Shown here piece by piece: positions 61,905 through 64,000 of a DNA stretch of 64,000 nt. The notes under the pieces are model-generated. The model did not search any database and was not told the DNA's origin. It saw only the letters and a list, made by a program, of their open reading frames with translations. The stretch lies in assembly GCA_038025085.1 (NCBI GenBank), contig CM076151.1:4577001-4641000 (forward strand). Direction: 5' to 3'. Numbering within the stretch: the first letter of the stretch is position 1; each line of letters starts with the position of its first letter. The stretch is from Tetragonia tetragonoides (Eukaryota; Streptophyta; Magnoliopsida; Caryophyllales; Aizoaceae). The position numbers were made by a program, and so were the translations under genes.

Positions 61905-63158
61905 GGAAAAATTATTTTGAATAATCCCAAATTTCACCCGTGTGCTAAAAATAATCCCATCTTTTAAAATATAATCTAATAATCCCATCTTGTAAAATGT
62001 GTGCTATAAATGTATTAGGTTAAACAGTGTTAAAAATCTCGCACCAAAAAAAAACAGTGTTAAAAATCCGTTAGCAAAATGATGATGTGTCATCTAAAAA
62101 TGAATAAATTGAGAAACTAAAAGGCATAAATAAAATTTAAAAAAAAAAAAACAAAAAGAAAAAAAAAAACTTGTTTTTTCCTATCTCTGTCCATTCCCAC
62201 TGGGCACTATTGCCGTCAATGGAGGTCTGAGACCCACCTCCACCCTGCCCTTGATCCCCATCTCGCCCCACTCCGACCAACACCACTCTTCCCTCTTTGC
62301 CGCTACCGTCCTCGGCTTCTTCCTCCTCTTCTGTGACTGTCCTCTACTTCACAGCCTTAACCGAGTTAACCCACTTCCTCCATCACCTAATAACCCACCC
62401 ATCTTTCTCTCTCCTCTTTCAATCAAAGCTACCAATTACCATGAAGTGGGTTCATTGGTTTTTGTACCCAATCCAAACCATCTCTAATAATGACGGACAA
62501 TGTAGAAAAACCTGTTGAAATTCACCTCAAACCAGAAGTCGAAAGAGAGTGGTTTTCTGGCTCAAAGTACCAACTACTTTTCTAAATCATATAGGCACAC
62601 AACGACAACGCAAAACCAACAACCCTCCATAAACACGAAATTCCCCTTATTCCTTCGGACCCTGATTATCGCTCCCAGCCCTGAAATTTTTGACCCCAAA
62701 CCCTTTAATCCCCTTCAAAGTCATCTGTCAAACACAAGTAATTTATTGACTAATTGCTTTCAATTTCTCGTCCTTGTTTGTGTAATTTTTAATTGGTGGC
62801 TTAAAATTGAAATAAGTATGTGATTGATGGTGGTGGTGGTGGTGGTGGGGAGAGAACGTGGTGGAGGTGGCGAGAGAATCTGGTGGAGGAGAATGGTTGT
62901 GGCTGGGTAAAACAAGGAGAGAGAAATGGATGTTCAATTGTTCAGTACAATTTTTTTATTTTTTAATTATTTGTTTTTTTTTTCTCAGTTTATTTCTCAA
63001 ATTAGATGAACTTTAACTAACATATGTTTAACGGCGTCTAGCTGGGTACATTTGTAGCACACTTTTTACAAGATGAGATTATTGGATTGTATTTCGCAAG
63101 GTGGGATTATTTTTTCAGCACACAAATGAAACTTGAGATTATTTACAGTAAATTTTCC
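61905..63158. mobile_element. Long-inverted-repeat element, Mutator type, 1254 bp, 9-bp target duplication
   Basis: Perfect 9-bp direct repeats TTTATTTTT (61896-61904 and 63159-63167) flank the element. The ends read GGAAAAATTATTTTGAATAA and, from the right, GGAAAATTTACTGTAAATAA. The inverted arms continue for about 120-200 bp (ataatcccatcttgtaaaa and its complement are recognisable). The interior (about 62170-62900) is C-rich on the plus strand and has overlapping open frames of 73-102 codons without recognisable domains, so it could be captured host sequence. No transposase. Confidence 0.85.
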
Positions 63159-63167
63159 TTTATTTTT

Positions 63168-64000
63168 TTTATTAAGTACTCAACATTCAGTACTGAGCAA
63201 GGCAGGTTCAAGGACCTGAGACTTGAACAAGCACAAGCTAAAATTAAAAAAGTCAGGTCAACATCACGTATGTGGTATGTGCAATCTAGAAACCGCGTTA
63301 AAAAAAGCTTAGCAGGCGCCAGCAGGGTATCATATCCCTTTGTAATCCAATCGGATCACATAATGACGACTACTATGTTATGATTTCCCCCAAAAGATAA
63401 CGTATATGAATATATGATATATACTATGTATACGTCACAATACAAAAAATTAAAAAAGTGATTTATACATGAATTTACTTGTCAAAATTACATTGTCTGT
63501 CTACAAGATTTATCTTGTTGATTTGCCTAGTGTGTATGGTTTGTAGGTTATTGTATACACTCGGGGTTTATCCGGTGCACACTTAAAAAGTAGTGGCTGA
63601 AGGTTACTCGCATAAAAAAAAAATCACCTTTGAAATATGTTTTTTCTATAAGTTTAATTGTAAGAAACTACCTTCTAATTAAAAGTATTTTGCACTCACG
63701 GCGAAATTACCTTTAAGATATGAGATGTGTTCTTTTCCACTAACTCGAACTAATTTGATTTAATCGGCTAAATAACATTTACTAATTTGATTTGATCTGA
63801 TAGGGTAATTAAATATTAATAGAAATTGTATGTACTTTTTCACTAGTTTCATTAATAGGATCTATTTCGATAAGTGAAAAAACAAATATAAAGATTGATA
63901 TAAGACGGAAGGAGTATTATTATAATTATGTATCAACATTTTCTTATGGTATGTTCACATGCATATGACCGTATGATTATACTACTATGCTAAGGTTTCT
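63168..64000. other. AT-rich region at the window edge
   Basis: No gene identified. A less AT-rich patch at 63190-63340 has an open frame (with FKDLRLEQAQAKIKK and RMWYVQSRNRVKKSL) that I do not recognise and cannot support as an exon. Confidence 0.35.

Overview
The window is nuclear DNA of a flowering plant, most likely a eudicot. It has GT-AG introns, a PPR gene, lignin and metal-transport genes of plant type, a Ty1/copia element with a tRNA-iMet primer site, and many small plant DNA transposons. I cannot name the species from sequence alone. All exon coordinates were worked out by hand from splice sites, reading phase and family similarity.

Left part (1-13.4 kb): the last five exons of a PDS5-like cohesion cofactor gene (+) run to 3633. 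After about 4 kb of AT-rich spacer comes a five-exon cinnamoyl-CoA reductase gene (+, 7894-13397). It carries an in-frame stop at the start of exon 3 and a 2-base deletion in exon 4, so I call it a pseudogene unless assembly errors explain both.

Middle part (14.3-35.2 kb): two arrays of the same roughly 300-318 bp satellite family lie in the same orientation. Array 1 (about 3 kb) lies upstream of a single-exon PLS-class PPR gene that has an 8-bp frameshifting insertion. Array 2 (about 6 kb) sits inside intron 5 of a complete 13-exon NRAMP metal transporter gene (-, 20168-34875, 537 aa). The PPR gene and NRAMP exons 6-13 therefore lie between two direct satellite arrays.

Right part (35.2-64 kb): gene-poor. 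It has one intact intronless CIPK kinase gene (-, 44461-45810). The rest is mobile DNA: an ACGTG-rich degenerate tandem repeat, a truncated copia element joined to a TRIM retroelement with identical LTRs, a decayed LINE, SINE-like copies with target duplications, a hAT-type and a Tourist-type MITE, a two-copy MITE family, and two long-inverted-repeat elements with perfect 9-bp target duplications (Mutator type).

The genes do not form a pathway and look like independent neighbours. The most notable structures are the paired satellite arrays, the disabled CCR copy, the PPR frameshift that resembles an excision footprint, and the set of non-autonomous transposons whose boundaries can be read exactly.
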